Shown here in pieces: positions 8,819-17,859 of a stretch of 64,000 nt of DNA. Every line of letters begins with the position of its first letter. Within the stretch, counting starts at the first letter, position 1. A program made the position numbers and the translations under genes. Under the pieces are notes generated by a model. That model was not told where the DNA came from. It did no database searches and saw only the letters and a list, made by a program, of their open reading frames with translations. The stretch comes from Peptococcaceae bacterium (lineage in GTDB: Bacteria > Bacillota > Desulfotomaculia > Desulfotomaculales > Desulfocucumaceae), in contig JAILZP010000001.1 of the NCBI GenBank assembly GCA_023512435.1, positions 124,001 through 188,000 of the forward strand, written 5' to 3'.

Positions 8819-8846
8819 TTTAATTCCTAATTCCCAATCCCCGCCT
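8819..8846. repeat. Dispersed intergenic repeat, 'CCCAATCCCC' type
   Basis: Short AT/C-rich words (AATTCCTAATTCCCAATCCC) fill the hbd-thlA gap. Near-copies occur in other gaps of this window (about 22172-22200, 28500-28537, 37893-37921 and 61379-61412), always outside genes. Confidence 0.6.
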
Positions 8847-10026
8847 AAATGTTCTCCACCACCATGGCGGTGCCCTGCCCGCCGCCTATGCAAAGAGTGG
8901 CCAGGCCGTACCTGACGCCCCTCTTTTTCATTTCATGCAGCAGGGTAACCAGTATCCTGGCTCCGCTGGCCCCGATGGGGTGTCCGATGGCCACCGCCCC
9001 GCCGTTGACATTGACCTTTTCCTCCGGGATCTCCAGTTCCCTGACCACGGCGCAGGCCTGGGCAGCGAAGGCCTCGTTGGCTTCCACCAGCCCGATGTCG
9101 GCCATGGACAGGCCCGCCTTTTTCAGGGCCTTCCGGCTGGAGGGAATCGGCCCCAGTCCCATATAGGCCGGGTCCACCCCGGCGGTGGCGGTGGACCTGA
9201 TTGCGAACAGAGGCTTCACTCCCAGTTCCCTCGCCCTGTCCGCGGACATAACCACCGCGGCCGCCGCTCCGTCGTTTATTCCCGAGGCGTTGCCCGCCGT
9301 CACCGTACCCCCTTTTTTAAAGGCCGGCGGCAGCTTTGACAGCACCTCCAGGGTCGTTCCCCGGCGCGGGAATTCGTCGGTGTCAAACACCACCGGGTCG
9401 CCTTTTTTCTGCGGAATCACCACCGGAACGATTTCATCCCTGAACCGGCCGGAATCAATGGCGGCTATGGCCTTCTCCTGGCTGGCCACCGAAAACCGGT
9501 CCTGGTCCTCCCTGGTGATGCCGTACTTTTCCGCTATGTTCTCCGCCGTGATGCCCATGTGCACGTCGGTAAAGGCGCACCAAAGGCCGTCCCTGATCAT
9601 GGCGTCGATAATCTTTCCGTCCCCCATGCGGTAGCCCCACCTGGCCCTGTCGATCAAATACGGGGCCATGGACATGTTTTCCATACCGCCGGCCACCACT
9701 ATTTCGGCATCGCCGGCCCAGATCTGCTGGGCCGCCGTGGCCACCGCCTTCAGCCCCGATCCGCAAACCAGGTTGAGGGTCCAGGCCGGGACTTCCTTGG
9801 GCAGCCCGGCCTTTATGGCGGCCTGCCTGGCCGGGTTTTGACCGAGGCCGGCCTGCAAGACGTTGCCCATGATCACCTCGTCCACCAGTTCGCCGCTGAT
9901 CCCGGCCCTGTTCAAGGACTCCTTGATCACCAGGGCGCCCAAATCCACCGCCGGGGAGGCCTTCAAAGAACCGTCGAATTTGCCCACCGGCACCCTCACC
10001 GAGCTTACAATCACCGCTTCTTTCAT
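8845..10026 (-). CDS. thlA: Acetyl-CoA C-acetyltransferase (thiolase), copy 1
   Basis: Cleaves acetoacetyl-CoA with CoA to two acetyl-CoA, or condenses them in reverse. The 393-aa protein has all thiolase landmarks: nucleophilic Cys88 in [11 protein letters not shown], the [10 protein letters not shown] His motif and the C-terminal [11 protein letters not shown] Cys motif. It is first in thlA-hbd-crt. A -24/-12 promoter lies 34 bases before the ATG, and a strong hairpin with a T-run separates it from the upstream Fe-S gene, so this half of the pathway can be expressed independently of bcd-etf. Confidence 0.96.
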   Translation of the reverse strand: MKEAVIVSSVRVPVGKFDGSLKASPAVDLGALVIKESLNRAGISGELVDEVIMGNVLQAGLGQNPARQAAIKAGLPKEVPAWTLNLVCGSGLKAVATAAQQIWAGDAEIVVAGGMENMSMAPYLIDRARWGYRMGDGKIIDAMIRDGLWCAFTDVHMGITAENIAEKYGITREDQDRFSVASQEKAIAAIDSGRFRDEIVPVVIPQKKGDPVVFDTDEFPRRGTTLEVLSKLPPAFKKGGTVTAGNASGINDGAAAAVVMSADRARELGVKPLFAIRSTATAGVDPAYMGLGPIPSSRKALKKAGLSMADIGLVEANEAFAAQACAVVRELEIPEEKVNVNGGAVAIGHPIGASGARILVTLLHEMKKRGVRYGLATLCIGGGQGTAMVVENI

Positions 10027-10070
10027 TAAACGGACCTCTTCCTTTCAAATAAAGTATTTTCCTTCTCGAT

Positions 10071-10087
10071 AGCAAAAACATTGCCAG
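10071..10087 (-). promoter_or_regulatory. Sigma-54 (-24/-12) promoter of thlA-hbd-crt
   Basis: The minus strand reads TGGCAATGTTTTTGCT. This matches the consensus TGGCAC-N5-TTGCW at every key base, with exactly 12 bases between the -24 G (10084) and the -12 C (10072). The predicted transcription start is near 10060, giving a ~34-base leader before the thlA ATG. It lies just downstream of a terminator hairpin. Confidence 0.75.
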
Positions 10088-10118
10088 ACAATCATTCCAT
10101 GCAAGGCTTCGTTTTGAT

Positions 10119-10182
10119 AAAAAACTCGCCCAGGGTTGTATTCAAAAATTTACTTTTTAGAATACATTTCTGCACCCTGGGC
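10119..10182 (-). terminator. Interrupted palindrome / terminator between the Fe-S gene and thlA
   Basis: Outer arms GCCCAGGGT / ACCCTGGGC (10128-10136, 10174-10182) and inner arms GTATTC / GAATAC (10138-10143, 10160-10165) enclose a 16-base AT loop. On the minus strand the stem is followed within three bases by a run of six T (10119-10124), so it can act as an intrinsic terminator. It also sits about 70-120 bases upstream of the predicted thlA start, where a sigma-54 activator would bind, so an operator role is possible. Confidence 0.65.
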
Positions 10183-10214
10183 TGAATTGCGTGCCGCCTT
10201 GCCGGAAACCCCTT

Positions 10215-11372
10215 TTACAGGCTTTCCTTGAGTATTTCACTGATGTCCTTGACCGACATCTCCTCGTCCTTGTTCTGGTTCTTGAGGCTGTCCTCCAGCA
10301 TCACTATGCAGTATGGGCACGCCGTGGCAATCACCTGGGAACCGCTCTCCGACGCCTCCTTTACCTTGACGTCCGAAAAGCGCTGGCCGGCCTTGGTTTC
10401 CATCCAGATCCGGGCCCCGCCTCCGCTGCAGCACATGCTGAAATCCCGGTTGCCCTTGAACTCGGCCATTTCAAGGTCAGGCACGGCACCCAGCAGTTCC
10501 CGCGGGGCGTCGAAGATCCGGCTGTGCCTGCCGAGATAGCAGGGCTCGTGATATATCACCTTCTTGGCCACGGGCTTGGAAAACTTCAGTTTTCCGCCGG
10601 AAACAAGGTTATGCAGCAGTTCCGAATAGTGCACCACCTCGAATTCGGCCCCGAATTCCGGGTATTCGTTCTTAAACGTATACAGGCAGTGGGGAGAGGT
10701 GGTGATTATCTTTTTGACTCCCTTTTTGTTAAACAGGTCTATGTTGTGCCGGGCCAGGTTGCCGAACTCCTCCTCGGCGCCTATCTTGCGCACCGACTCC
10801 CCGCAGCACTTTTCCTCGTTGCCGATGATGCCGAAGCTGACCCCGGCGGCCTTCAGCAGGTCCACTATGGACCTCGCCACCTTCTGGCTGCGCCCGTCGT
10901 ATGCCGAGGTGCAGCACACGTAAAGGAGGTATTCCTTGTCCGGGGTGAACTCGGGGACATCATGCCCGGCGGTCCAGGCAGTGCGATCGTCCTTTTCCTG
11001 GGACCACGGGTTGCCCTGGCTGTTGATGCTTCCCAGCACCGCCTTTAGGTTCTTCGGTATGCCGCCGGTCTCGCAGATCACGCTGCGCATCGACCTGACC
11101 ACGTTGGGTATCTTTATCCCCCTGGGGCACTTGACGCCGCACTGGTTGCAGGTGGTGCAGGCGAAAAGGAAGTCGTCGGATTCGTACCCGTCATATCCCA
11201 GCCTGCCCATGTGGAACATGGCCCGCACGTTGAACTCGGCCTTTTCCTCCATCCTGCCCCAGGGGCAGGAACCGGTGCAGAGCCCGCACTGCATGCACAT
11301 CTGTATCTCTTCGCCGCCGCTGGCCACGATGGCGTCCCTTACTTCGTCAAACAACATTAAGGGCTCGGACAT
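10215..11372 (-). CDS. Fe-S oxidoreductase with two 4Fe-4S and two CCG domains (HdrD/GlpC-like)
   Basis: The 385-aa protein has two CX2CX2CX3CP ferredoxin clusters (Cys26-29-32-36 in CMQCGLCTGSCPWGR; Cys72-75-78-82 in CTTCNQCGVKCPRG). Two cysteine-rich CCG domains follow (VCCTSAYDG...EKCCGES and HEPCYLGRH...MCCSGGGAR), as in heterodisulfide reductase HdrD. It sits directly after etfBA and bcd. In syntrophic butyrate oxidisers such proteins carry electrons from acyl-CoA dehydrogenase and EtfAB toward the membrane quinone or another carrier; that role is inferred. It lacks the N-terminal membrane domain of the longer DUF224-type homologues, so a membrane partner would be encoded elsewhere. Confidence 0.9.
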   Translation of the reverse strand: MSEPLMLFDEVRDAIVASGGEEIQMCMQCGLCTGSCPWGRMEEKAEFNVRAMFHMGRLGYDGYESDDFLFACTTCNQCGVKCPRGIKIPNVVRSMRSVICETGGIPKNLKAVLGSINSQGNPWSQEKDDRTAWTAGHDVPEFTPDKEYLLYVCCTSAYDGRSQKVARSIVDLLKAAGVSFGIIGNEEKCCGESVRKIGAEEEFGNLARHNIDLFNKKGVKKIITTSPHCLYTFKNEYPEFGAEFEVVHYSELLHNLVSGGKLKFSKPVAKKVIYHEPCYLGRHSRIFDAPRELLGAVPDLEMAEFKGNRDFSMCCSGGGARIWMETKAGQRFSDVKVKEASESGSQVIATACPYCIVMLEDSLKNQNKDEEMSVKDISEILKESL

Positions 11373-11524
11373 ATATTTTCCTCCTTCTCCCGTTATTCAC
11401 AAAAAAGCCGTAATCTCCGGCCGGAATTCAGACCCCCATGCTGCAATAACTCGGCACCACGAATAATAAAAATTCGGAGCCGGAGATGCGGTTTTCAGTC
11501 CGGACTTCCGATCCTCCGGCGTCT

Positions 11525-11556
11525 TCTGTCCCATGACTTCTGTCTCCTGTATTCTT
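11525..11556. repeat. Dispersed intergenic repeat, 'AGAATACAGGAGACAGAAG' type
   Basis: The minus strand of the etfA/Fe-S gene gap carries AGAATACAGGAGACAGAAG. The same 19 bases recur on the plus strand at about 24911-24929, and a degenerate copy (CAGAATACAGACGACAGG) lies near 23210. All copies are intergenic. Confidence 0.6.
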
Positions 11557-11576
11557 CCAAGAAAAATGGCAGCGGC

Positions 11577-11602
11577 GGCCCTCCCCGCGCCGGGAAGGGC
11601 CT
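11577..11602 (-). terminator. Possible weak terminator after etfA
   Basis: A 10-base GC stem (GGCCCTTCCC / GGGGAGGGCC, one U-G pair) lies just past the etfA stop on the minus strand, with ATTTTTC about ten bases further on. The T-run is too distant for a strong terminator, so partial read-through into the Fe-S gene is expected. Confidence 0.4.
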
Positions 11603-11609
11603 TGCCGGA

Positions 11610-12593
11610 TTAGGAAGCCATTATTTTTTTGAACTCCTCGGTCAGCAGGGGAACAATCTCGAAGAGGTCGCCCACTATCCCGTAGTCGGCCACCTTGAAG
11701 ATGTTGGCCTCGGGGTCCTTGTTGACCGCCACGATGCACTTGGAAGAGCTCATGCCGGCCAGGTGCTGGATAGCCCCCGATATTCCGCAGGCAATGTAAA
11801 CAACCGGGGATACCGTTTTCCCGGTCTGGCCCACCTGGAAGCTGTGGGGCTTCCAGCCGGCGTCCACCGCGGCCCTGGAGGCGCCCACCGCCGCGCCCAG
11901 CACATCGGCCAGGTCTTCCAGGATCTTGAAGTTTTCCGGCCCCTTCATGCCGCGGCCGCCGGAAACGATAATGTCGGCCTCGGTCAGCTCGGGCCTGGTG
12001 CTTACCTGCAGGACGGTGTCCTTGATGATCTGGCGGATGTCGCCGGCATTGGGGGTGACGTTCACAACCTCCGCCGTGCGGCCGGCCTGGGTTCCCTCCA
12101 CTGCCAGCACGTTGGGGCGGATGGTGGCCATCACCGGACGGGCCTCGGGGCAGGCAGCCTTGACAAAGGCCTTGCCGGCGTATATGGGCCGGGTAAACAC
12201 CAGTTGGCCGTTCTCCAGGGCCATGTCGGTGCAGTCGGTCAACAGGCCGGTGCCCAGTTTCTGGGCCACCTGGGCGGCCAGGTCCCGGCCCGTCACGGTG
12301 CAGCCCATCAGGATGGCGCTTGGTTCCTTTTCCTTGGCCAGGGCCGCCACGGCGTTGGCGTACCCGTCGGTGGTGTACTGTTCCAGGGCATCGCTCTCCA
12401 GGACGTAAACCTTGTCGGCGCCGTATTCACCAAGGCCCGGGGCAATACCGGCCACACCCTTGCCCGGCAGGACCGCGCACAGTTCCTCGCCCAGGCTGTC
12501 GGCCGCCTTGCGCCCGGCGCTCAATAATTCGTAAGTAACCTTTTTGACCTTGCCGTCACGCTGTTCTACATATACCCAAATCCCTTTTGCCAT
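11610..12593 (-). CDS. etfA: Electron transfer flavoprotein, alpha subunit
   Basis: FAD-binding subunit of the EtfAB heterodimer that accepts electrons from acyl-CoA dehydrogenase. The 327-aa length is normal. The C-terminal FAD domain is clear: [44 protein letters not shown] and [11 protein letters not shown]. It follows etfB within the operon bcd-etfB-etfA-Fe-S protein. Whether the dimer bifurcates electrons cannot be settled by eye. Confidence 0.96.
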   Translation of the reverse strand: MAKGIWVYVEQRDGKVKKVTYELLSAGRKAADSLGEELCAVLPGKGVAGIAPGLGEYGADKVYVLESDALEQYTTDGYANAVAALAKEKEPSAILMGCTVTGRDLAAQVAQKLGTGLLTDCTDMALENGQLVFTRPIYAGKAFVKAACPEARPVMATIRPNVLAVEGTQAGRTAEVVNVTPNAGDIRQIIKDTVLQVSTRPELTEADIIVSGGRGMKGPENFKILEDLADVLGAAVGASRAAVDAGWKPHSFQVGQTGKTVSPVVYIACGISGAIQHLAGMSSSKCIVAVNKDPEANIFKVADYGIVGDLFEIVPLLTEEFKKIMAS

Positions 12594-12637
12594 GATTCCT
12601 TAACCCTCCCAAATAAAATTCTTTCAATAGACTAGCC

Positions 12638-13408
12638 CTAGATGACCTTTGCTTCTTCCCGCAGGGCCTTGACCAGGTCGCGGGCCGCGTCCGCCGGTTC
12701 GCCGGGTATAATTTTGCCGGCGGCCCGGGCTGAGGGCAGGAAGTAACTCAACACCTTGACCTTGGGGGCAACCTGTGCGGCGTCCAGGCCCAGGTCGGCC
12801 AGAGTCTTCTTGTCCATGGGCTTCTTCTTGGCCTGCATAATTCCCTTCATGGACGGGTAGCGGGGCTCGTTGAGCCCTTTCTGGGCTGTGAAGACGGCGG
12901 GCAGGGATACCTCCAGCACCTGGCTGCCTCCCTCAATTTCCTTGGTGGCCACGGCCTTTCCGCCTTCGATATCCAGCTTGACGACCACGTTGACGACCGG
13001 CAGGCCCAGTATTTCCGCCACCCGGCCGGCAACCTGGGCGGACCCGTCGTCGATGGCCCTGAAGCCGCCCAGTATAATGTCGTACTGCATTCCCGAAATA
13101 GCTTTTGCAAGGATGGTGGCGGTGGCGAATTCATCCACCTCTTCCATTCCGGGGTCAACCAGGACAGCCTTGTCCGCGCCCATGGCCAGGGCCTGGCGCA
13201 GGGCGTCCTGGGCTTCCGGACCGCCCACGCTTACCACGGTCACTTCTCCGCCGTGCTTTTCCTTGATTCTCAGGGCTTCCTCAACGGCGAATTCGCAGTA
13301 GGGATTCATGATCAGGCTGACGCCCTGCTTGTTGATTTTACCGTTGGCATCGAGGGCGATTTTGGCCTCGGTGTCAAAGGTCTGCTTCATGCACACTACG
13401 ATATTCAT
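12638..13408 (-). CDS. etfB: Electron transfer flavoprotein, beta subunit
   Basis: AMP- or FAD-binding partner of EtfA, 256 aa. It starts MNIVVCMKQTFDTEAKI and has the ETF-beta signature region VAGRVAEILGLPVVNVV with ATKEIEGGSQVLEV. An AAAGGAGG site precedes the ATG. It lies between bcd and etfA, so the dehydrogenase and its electron acceptor are made together. Confidence 0.96.
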   Translation of the reverse strand: MNIVVCMKQTFDTEAKIALDANGKINKQGVSLIMNPYCEFAVEEALRIKEKHGGEVTVVSVGGPEAQDALRQALAMGADKAVLVDPGMEEVDEFATATILAKAISGMQYDIILGGFRAIDDGSAQVAGRVAEILGLPVVNVVVKLDIEGGKAVATKEIEGGSQVLEVSLPAVFTAQKGLNEPRYPSMKGIMQAKKKPMDKKTLADLGLDAAQVAPKVKVLSYFLPSARAAGKIIPGEPADAARDLVKALREEAKVI

Positions 13409-13551
13409 ACGCTTCCTCCTTTGCTTTGAAAGCCGTTAGCCCCAAGCCGCCGCCGAAGGCAGGCCTGTCATTCGGGCCTCCAATGCCGCCCCCGGCTGAA
13501 AGCCGAAAACCAACAGCTTATGACTGACCGTTGTAAATTTATGTCCGCGGC

Positions 13552-14691
13552 TTATTTCAAAATATTGGCCGCGATAACCATGCGCTGCACCTCGCTGGTG
13601 CCTTCGTAAATTTCCGTAATCTTGGCGTCCCGCATCATGCGCTCCACCGGGTATTCCCTGGTGTACCCGTAACCGCCGAATACCTGCACCGCCTTGGTGG
13701 TCACCGCCATGGCCGTCTCCGAGGCAAAAAGCTTGGCCATTGCCGACTGTTTCGAATAGGGCTGTTTCGCATCCTTCAGGTAGGCCGCCTGATATACCAG
13801 GAGGCGGGCCGCTTCTATCTGGGTGGCCATATCCGCCAGCATCCACTGCAGGCCCTGGTTCGCCGAGATGGGCTTGCCGAACTGCTCCCTGACCTTGCTG
13901 TAGCCCACAGCCTGTTCGTAGGCTCCCTGGGCGATGCCCAGGGCCTGCGCGGCAATGCCTATTCTCCCTCCGTCGAGGGTCATCATGACAATTTTAAACC
14001 CCTGTCCCTCTTCACCCAGAAGATTCTCCTCCGGTATCCGGCAGTTTTCAAAAACCAGCTCGTAAGTCGCCGAGGCCCGGATCCCCATCTTGTGCTCCTT
14101 CTTCCCAAAGCTGAAGCCCGGGGTCCCCTTCTCCACGATGAAAGCCGATATCCCCCTGTGCCCCTTGCTCCTGTCCGTGGATGCGAAAACAACGTATGTT
14201 TCAGCCAGGTAGGCGTTGGTGATAAAAATTTTTGATCCGTTTAAGACGTAACTGTTTCCTTCTTTAACGGCGGTGGTCTTTATCGCGGCCGCGTCAGACC
14301 CGGCTGAAGGCTCGGTTAAGCCCATGGCCCCGATTTTTTCCCCGTTGCACAAGGGCACCAGGTACTTCTTCTTTTGATCCTCAGTGCCGAATGCGTAAAT
14401 GGGCCAGGCGCACAGGGAAGTGTGGGCCGACACCAGAACCCCGCTGGACCCGCAGACGCGGCTCAACTCCTCCACGGCTATGGCGTAGCTGAGGTTGTCC
14501 ATGCCCGCCCCTTCGTAATCCTCGGGGTAAGGTATTCCGGTCAGCCCCATTTCCGCCATCTTGTTCCACAGGCTTAAGTCGTACTCCTCTTTTTCATCCA
14601 TTTCCGCGGCTTTGGGAGCAATTTCGGACTCCGCAAAATCCCGCACCGTTTTTTTGAGCAGTTCCTGCTCCTCGGTCAGTTTAAAAATCAC
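13552..14691 (-). CDS. bcd: Butyryl-CoA dehydrogenase (short-chain acyl-CoA dehydrogenase)
   Basis: FAD enzyme oxidising butyryl-CoA to crotonyl-CoA with EtfAB as acceptor. The 379-aa protein has the N-terminal helical domain, the FAD/substrate motif [17 protein letters not shown], and the catalytic Glu363 in [14 protein letters not shown], the position used by short- and medium-chain enzymes. GTG start with AGGAGG upstream. It is first gene of its operon and is preceded by a near-perfect -24/-12 promoter, giving a leader of ~63 bases. Confidence 0.94.
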   Translation of the reverse strand: MIFKLTEEQELLKKTVRDFAESEIAPKAAEMDEKEEYDLSLWNKMAEMGLTGIPYPEDYEGAGMDNLSYAIAVEELSRVCGSSGVLVSAHTSLCAWPIYAFGTEDQKKKYLVPLCNGEKIGAMGLTEPSAGSDAAAIKTTAVKEGNSYVLNGSKIFITNAYLAETYVVFASTDRSKGHRGISAFIVEKGTPGFSFGKKEHKMGIRASATYELVFENCRIPEENLLGEEGQGFKIVMMTLDGGRIGIAAQALGIAQGAYEQAVGYSKVREQFGKPISANQGLQWMLADMATQIEAARLLVYQAAYLKDAKQPYSKQSAMAKLFASETAMAVTTKAVQVFGGYGYTREYPVERMMRDAKITEIYEGTSEVQRMVIAANILK

Positions 14692-14763
14692 AGCAACTCC
14701 TCCTTAAATTCCGGGATCGGTTGCTTTTATAAAATTCTATAAGCCAATCCCTCCCCGCTTTCA

Positions 14764-14781
14764 ATGCAAATCACATGCCAA
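14764..14781 (-). promoter_or_regulatory. Sigma-54 (-24/-12) promoter of bcd-etfBA
   Basis: The minus strand reads TTGGCATGTGATTTGCAT, an almost exact match to the sigma-54 consensus, with exactly 12 bases between the -24 G (14778) and the -12 C (14766). Predicted transcription start is near 14754. I see no comparable sigma-A promoter between this site and the gene. Confidence 0.8.
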
Positions 14782-14849
14782 TTCTCTATTTTCCTTCAGA
14801 TTTGCATTTTTATTATTCAGTTGTTGCAGGTTGAAACATATGACCCGGC

Positions 14850-14916
14850 TGTTCCGAACAATCACCCCCCGCAATAATTGTCAATTCTGAAAAAAAATTG
14901 TTTGACTGAACAGTCA
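14850..14916. promoter_or_regulatory. Cluster of palindromes upstream of the bcd promoter (candidate activator sites)
   Basis: Three short palindromes lie about 95-165 bases upstream of the predicted bcd start, the usual distance for sigma-54 enhancer sites. They are TGTTCCGAACA (14850-14860), AATTGTCAATT (14876-14886) and TGACTGAACAGTCA (14903-14916). The second recurs with one mismatch at 23548-23558, upstream of the other thiolase operon. The third also resembles TetR-type operators. Between them and glgA (14920-15090) the DNA is AT-rich and I see no gene. Confidence 0.5.
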
Positions 14917-15093
14917 CTCATATATTTTACTATAAATTATTCCGACCCGGAAGAGAAGACCCATACAATCTTTTTGCAAACAGCTTTCCCGGACGTAAAG
15001 GTATTTCGACAGCGACAGGGGAAAGTCCTGTTTTTGTAAAAGATAAATGATCTGAAGTGTATAGAATTATTAACACGGTTTGTTCTGACAGCA

Positions 15094-15152
15094 TACCGGC
15101 CGGCTTGACCGGCCGGTAAAGTTTCCGGGGCTCCCAGCATGGGGAGCCCCGG
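15094..15152 (-). terminator. Tandem GC hairpins downstream of glgA
   Basis: Two perfect hairpins stand side by side: TACCGGCCGG / CCGGCCGGTA (15094-15118) and CCGGGGCTCCC / GGGAGCCCCGG (15125-15152). They lie 40-100 bases past the glgA stop. No T-run follows on either strand, so they may slow polymerase or protect the 3' end rather than terminate classically. Confidence 0.5.
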
Positions 15153-15192
15153 TGGAAAAAGAGATCGGGCAAGTCCGCCCGGCCTTCCGTCA

Positions 15193-16686
15193 TCAGGCCG
15201 TCCAGGCCCTTTCCAGGCGCCTGCTGATGGCTTCCTGGTACAGCTGAAGGTACTCCACGGCTGATTTGCCCCAGGAGAAATCAAGGTCCATGGCGTTGAC
15301 GACCAGTCTGGCCCACTGGGAGCGGTCGTCCCGGTAAACCTTCAGAGCCCTGGCAACGGCGTGGTACAGCGCTCTACCGTTGTATTCGGAAAAAACAAAT
15401 CCGTTTCCCGACCCGGTAACGGGATTGTAGTCATGGACGGTGTCCGCCAGTCCCCCGGTGGCCCTGACGATTGGAACCGTCCCGTACCTCATGGCAATCA
15501 ACTGTCCCAAACCGCACGGCTCAAATCTTGACGGCATCAGGAACATGTCCGCCCCGGCGTAGATCCTCTGGGCCAGGATGGCATTGTAGCCTATGTACAC
15601 ACCCGCCTTTTGCGGATACCTCTCTTTCAGGTTTTTAAACATCTCCTCGTAATAACGATCTCCGCTGCCCAGAACCGCCAGCTGGATATCCAGGTGCATC
15701 AGTTCTTCCGAAATCTCGGAGATCAGATCCAGGCCCTTCTGGTCCACCAGCCTGGAAACCAGTCCCATCAGGGGAACATCCTTAACCGGCAGGCCCATTT
15801 CCTTCTGCAGGGCATACTTGTTTTCCTTTTTGGATTCCACGCTGTTCCGGTCGTAGTTGCGGTGAATGCGGTGATCGGTCCTGGGGTTGAATTCATGGTA
15901 GTTGATCCCGTTGACAATACCGTACAGGTCGTGGGAACGCTTGCGCAGCAGCCCGTCCATGCGCTCACCCAGTTCCGGCCGCTGAATCTCCGCCGCATAT
16001 GTCCGGCTGACCGTGCTTATAATGTCGGCGTAGCTTATCCCCATTTTCATGTAGCTGACCGTCCCGTAAAACTCAAGCAGATCCGGCACGAAGTATTCTT
16101 CCCCCACTCCCAGTATCTTCAGGACGGCCTTTGGGAAGTTGCCCTGGTATTGCAGGTTGTGAATGGTAAACACCGTGGCGATCCTGGAGTAATACGGGTC
16201 GTGGCGGTACCTGGTCTTCAGGAAAAACGGGATGGGGCCGGTCTGCCAGTCGTTGCAGTGAATAATGTCCGGCTGCCAGTTCAGGCGGGGAAGCATTTCA
16301 AGCACCCCGAGGCAGAAAAAGGTAAACCTCTCCGCCTCGTCGGGGAACATGTACATGCCGTCCCGGTAAAAATAATGGTGATTGTCGACAAGATACACGG
16401 GAATGGTTTTATGATCGCCGTTGTACTGGGCCTCAATGGACGCTTCCCTTACAATGGCGGTCTCCGCCCTGCCCCCGATTTTAACCGGAAAGTCCATGCG
16501 GTATCTTCCGCCTTCAATTCCCTTGTAATGAGGCATGGCCACCCTGATGTCGTTTCCCGTGTGATCCGCGGCAACCGTGGCCAGGGCCTTGGGCAGCGAC
16601 CCGGCCACGTCGGCCAGTCCTCCCGTTTTGGCGAAGGGCACCGCTTCGGAGGCCACCAGTAATACTTTCAGGGGGCGGTCAAACAT
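15193..16686 (-). CDS. glgA: Glycogen synthase (ADP-glucose type, GT5)
   Basis: Transfers glucose from ADP-glucose to a growing alpha-1,4-glucan. The chosen ATG at 16686 gives ~497 aa, starting 'MFDRPLKVLLVASEAVPFAK' and running into KTGGLADVAGSLP, the nucleotide-sugar loop of bacterial GlgA. The C-terminal GT-B domain has MPSRFEPCGLGQLIAMRYGTV. A longer frame to 16809 only adds residues inside galT. It overlaps the end of galT by 8 bases, so the two are co-translated, suggesting a small sugar-storage operon. Confidence 0.93.
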   Translation of the reverse strand: MFDRPLKVLLVASEAVPFAKTGGLADVAGSLPKALATVAADHTGNDIRVAMPHYKGIEGGRYRMDFPVKIGGRAETAIVREASIEAQYNGDHKTIPVYLVDNHHYFYRDGMYMFPDEAERFTFFCLGVLEMLPRLNWQPDIIHCNDWQTGPIPFFLKTRYRHDPYYSRIATVFTIHNLQYQGNFPKAVLKILGVGEEYFVPDLLEFYGTVSYMKMGISYADIISTVSRTYAAEIQRPELGERMDGLLRKRSHDLYGIVNGINYHEFNPRTDHRIHRNYDRNSVESKKENKYALQKEMGLPVKDVPLMGLVSRLVDQKGLDLISEISEELMHLDIQLAVLGSGDRYYEEMFKNLKERYPQKAGVYIGYNAILAQRIYAGADMFLMPSRFEPCGLGQLIAMRYGTVPIVRATGGLADTVHDYNPVTGSGNGFVFSEYNGRALYHAVARALKVYRDDRSQWARLVVNAMDLDFSWGKSAVEYLQLYQEAISRRLERAWTA

Positions 16687-17737
16687 ATCTCCCCACCTCT
16701 TGGTATTTATTTTCGTAATGATCCCCGTAAACAACCCGGGTTTCCCGCAGGTCCGAGGCGGCCATCTCCGGCGGGGTGGGATTGATGTAAAATCCCGTGC
16801 CCAGCTCAAACCCGGCGGCGACGGTCAGCCTGGGCAGTATCTCCATGTGCCAGTGAAAATGGATTGCCTCTTCAGCACCACCGGTGTTTACCGGGGCCGT
16901 GCTGATCACCATGTTGTACGGCGGCCGGTTCAGTGCCAACGACAGCTTCTTTAAGGTGGCGCGGAGGACGAAGGCCAGGTCCGGAACCTGGTCCTCCCGG
17001 ATATGGCCGTAGTCCGGCTGGTGCTCTCTTGGAATAATCCAGATTTCAAAGGGAAACCTGGATGCGAAGGGTGTTACGGATACGAAACTTTCGCTTTCCA
17101 CCACCACCCGGTTCTGCTCCAGCAGTTCCTGTTCAATCATATCGCATATAATGCAGCGCCCGGTGTTCCTGGCGTGACTGGCCAGTCCGGCGAGCTTTTT
17201 GCCAATTTCTCCCGGCACCATGGGTGTGGCTATGATCTGGGAATGGGGATGTTCCAGTGATGCACCAGCGGTGCTGCCGTGATTCTTAAAGATCTGTACG
17301 TACTTGAATCTTGCGTCACGCCTCAAGTCCAGCGACCGGTCCCGCCAGGCCCGGATCACCTCCTGGACCTGGTACCGGCTCATATCCTCCAGCGACCTTT
17401 CGTGGTCCGGGGACTCCACCACCACCTCGTGGGCCCCTACCCCGTCCATCATCCTGAACAGGCCTAAATTTTTTATATCATTCAGTCCCTCTATTCTCAC
17501 GGCCGGAAATTTGTTTGACACGACCCTGACCCACCACCCCGGCCTGTCCCTTTCACTGTCTTTGTCGCGGAACGCCAAAACTTCCGGCGGGGTTTGCCAT
17601 TCGTGATGTTCACACAGAGGGCACTCCCCCCCTTTTTTCTCATCCTGGATCACCCTGAAATCGCTGGGTCTTTTCCCCCTTTCGGTGGATATTACCACCC
17701 ACCTGTCCAGGATCGGATCCTTCCTCCATTCCGGCAC
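16679..17737 (-). CDS. galT: Galactose-1-phosphate uridylyltransferase family (HIT superfamily)
   Basis: Nucleotidyl transferase exchanging sugar-1-phosphate and UDP/ADP-sugar. The 352-aa protein has the active-site HPH in ASLEHPHSQIIATP, zinc-type Cys pairs (CPLCEHHEW; CIICDMIEQE) and the C-terminal HFHWHMEILPRLT. GTG start with GGAGG 6 bases upstream. Because it is coupled to glgA and no galK/galE lies nearby, it may act on glucose-1-phosphate (UDP/ADP-glucose phosphorylase) rather than in the Leloir pathway; this is inference. Confidence 0.88.
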   Translation of the reverse strand: MPEWRKDPILDRWVVISTERGKRPSDFRVIQDEKKGGECPLCEHHEWQTPPEVLAFRDKDSERDRPGWWVRVVSNKFPAVRIEGLNDIKNLGLFRMMDGVGAHEVVVESPDHERSLEDMSRYQVQEVIRAWRDRSLDLRRDARFKYVQIFKNHGSTAGASLEHPHSQIIATPMVPGEIGKKLAGLASHARNTGRCIICDMIEQELLEQNRVVVESESFVSVTPFASRFPFEIWIIPREHQPDYGHIREDQVPDLAFVLRATLKKLSLALNRPPYNMVISTAPVNTGGAEEAIHFHWHMEILPRLTVAAGFELGTGFYINPTPPEMAASDLRETRVVYGDHYENKYQEVGRYV

Positions 17738-17859
17738 AACAATCCTCCATTCTTGCTGCAGACTGTTTTTTATTGAGCTTTCCGCAAAGCCCGGCTTTTT
17801 ATGCAGGCATGCCGGACAATGATCTGACAGTGTTTACGCTGCAGAAGGATTTTGTCACG

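Noticed and set aside
13430-13530. Possible gene or structured RNA in the bcd-etfB gap
   Set aside because: Only degenerate AGCTG/AAGCC words and no coding signal or consistent stem; treated as decayed repeat.
14902-14935. TTGACT and nearby TATAAA on the plus strand as a sigma-A promoter
   Set aside because: Spacing between them is 23 bases and nothing on the plus strand lies downstream except the antisense of glgA; the palindrome reading fits better.
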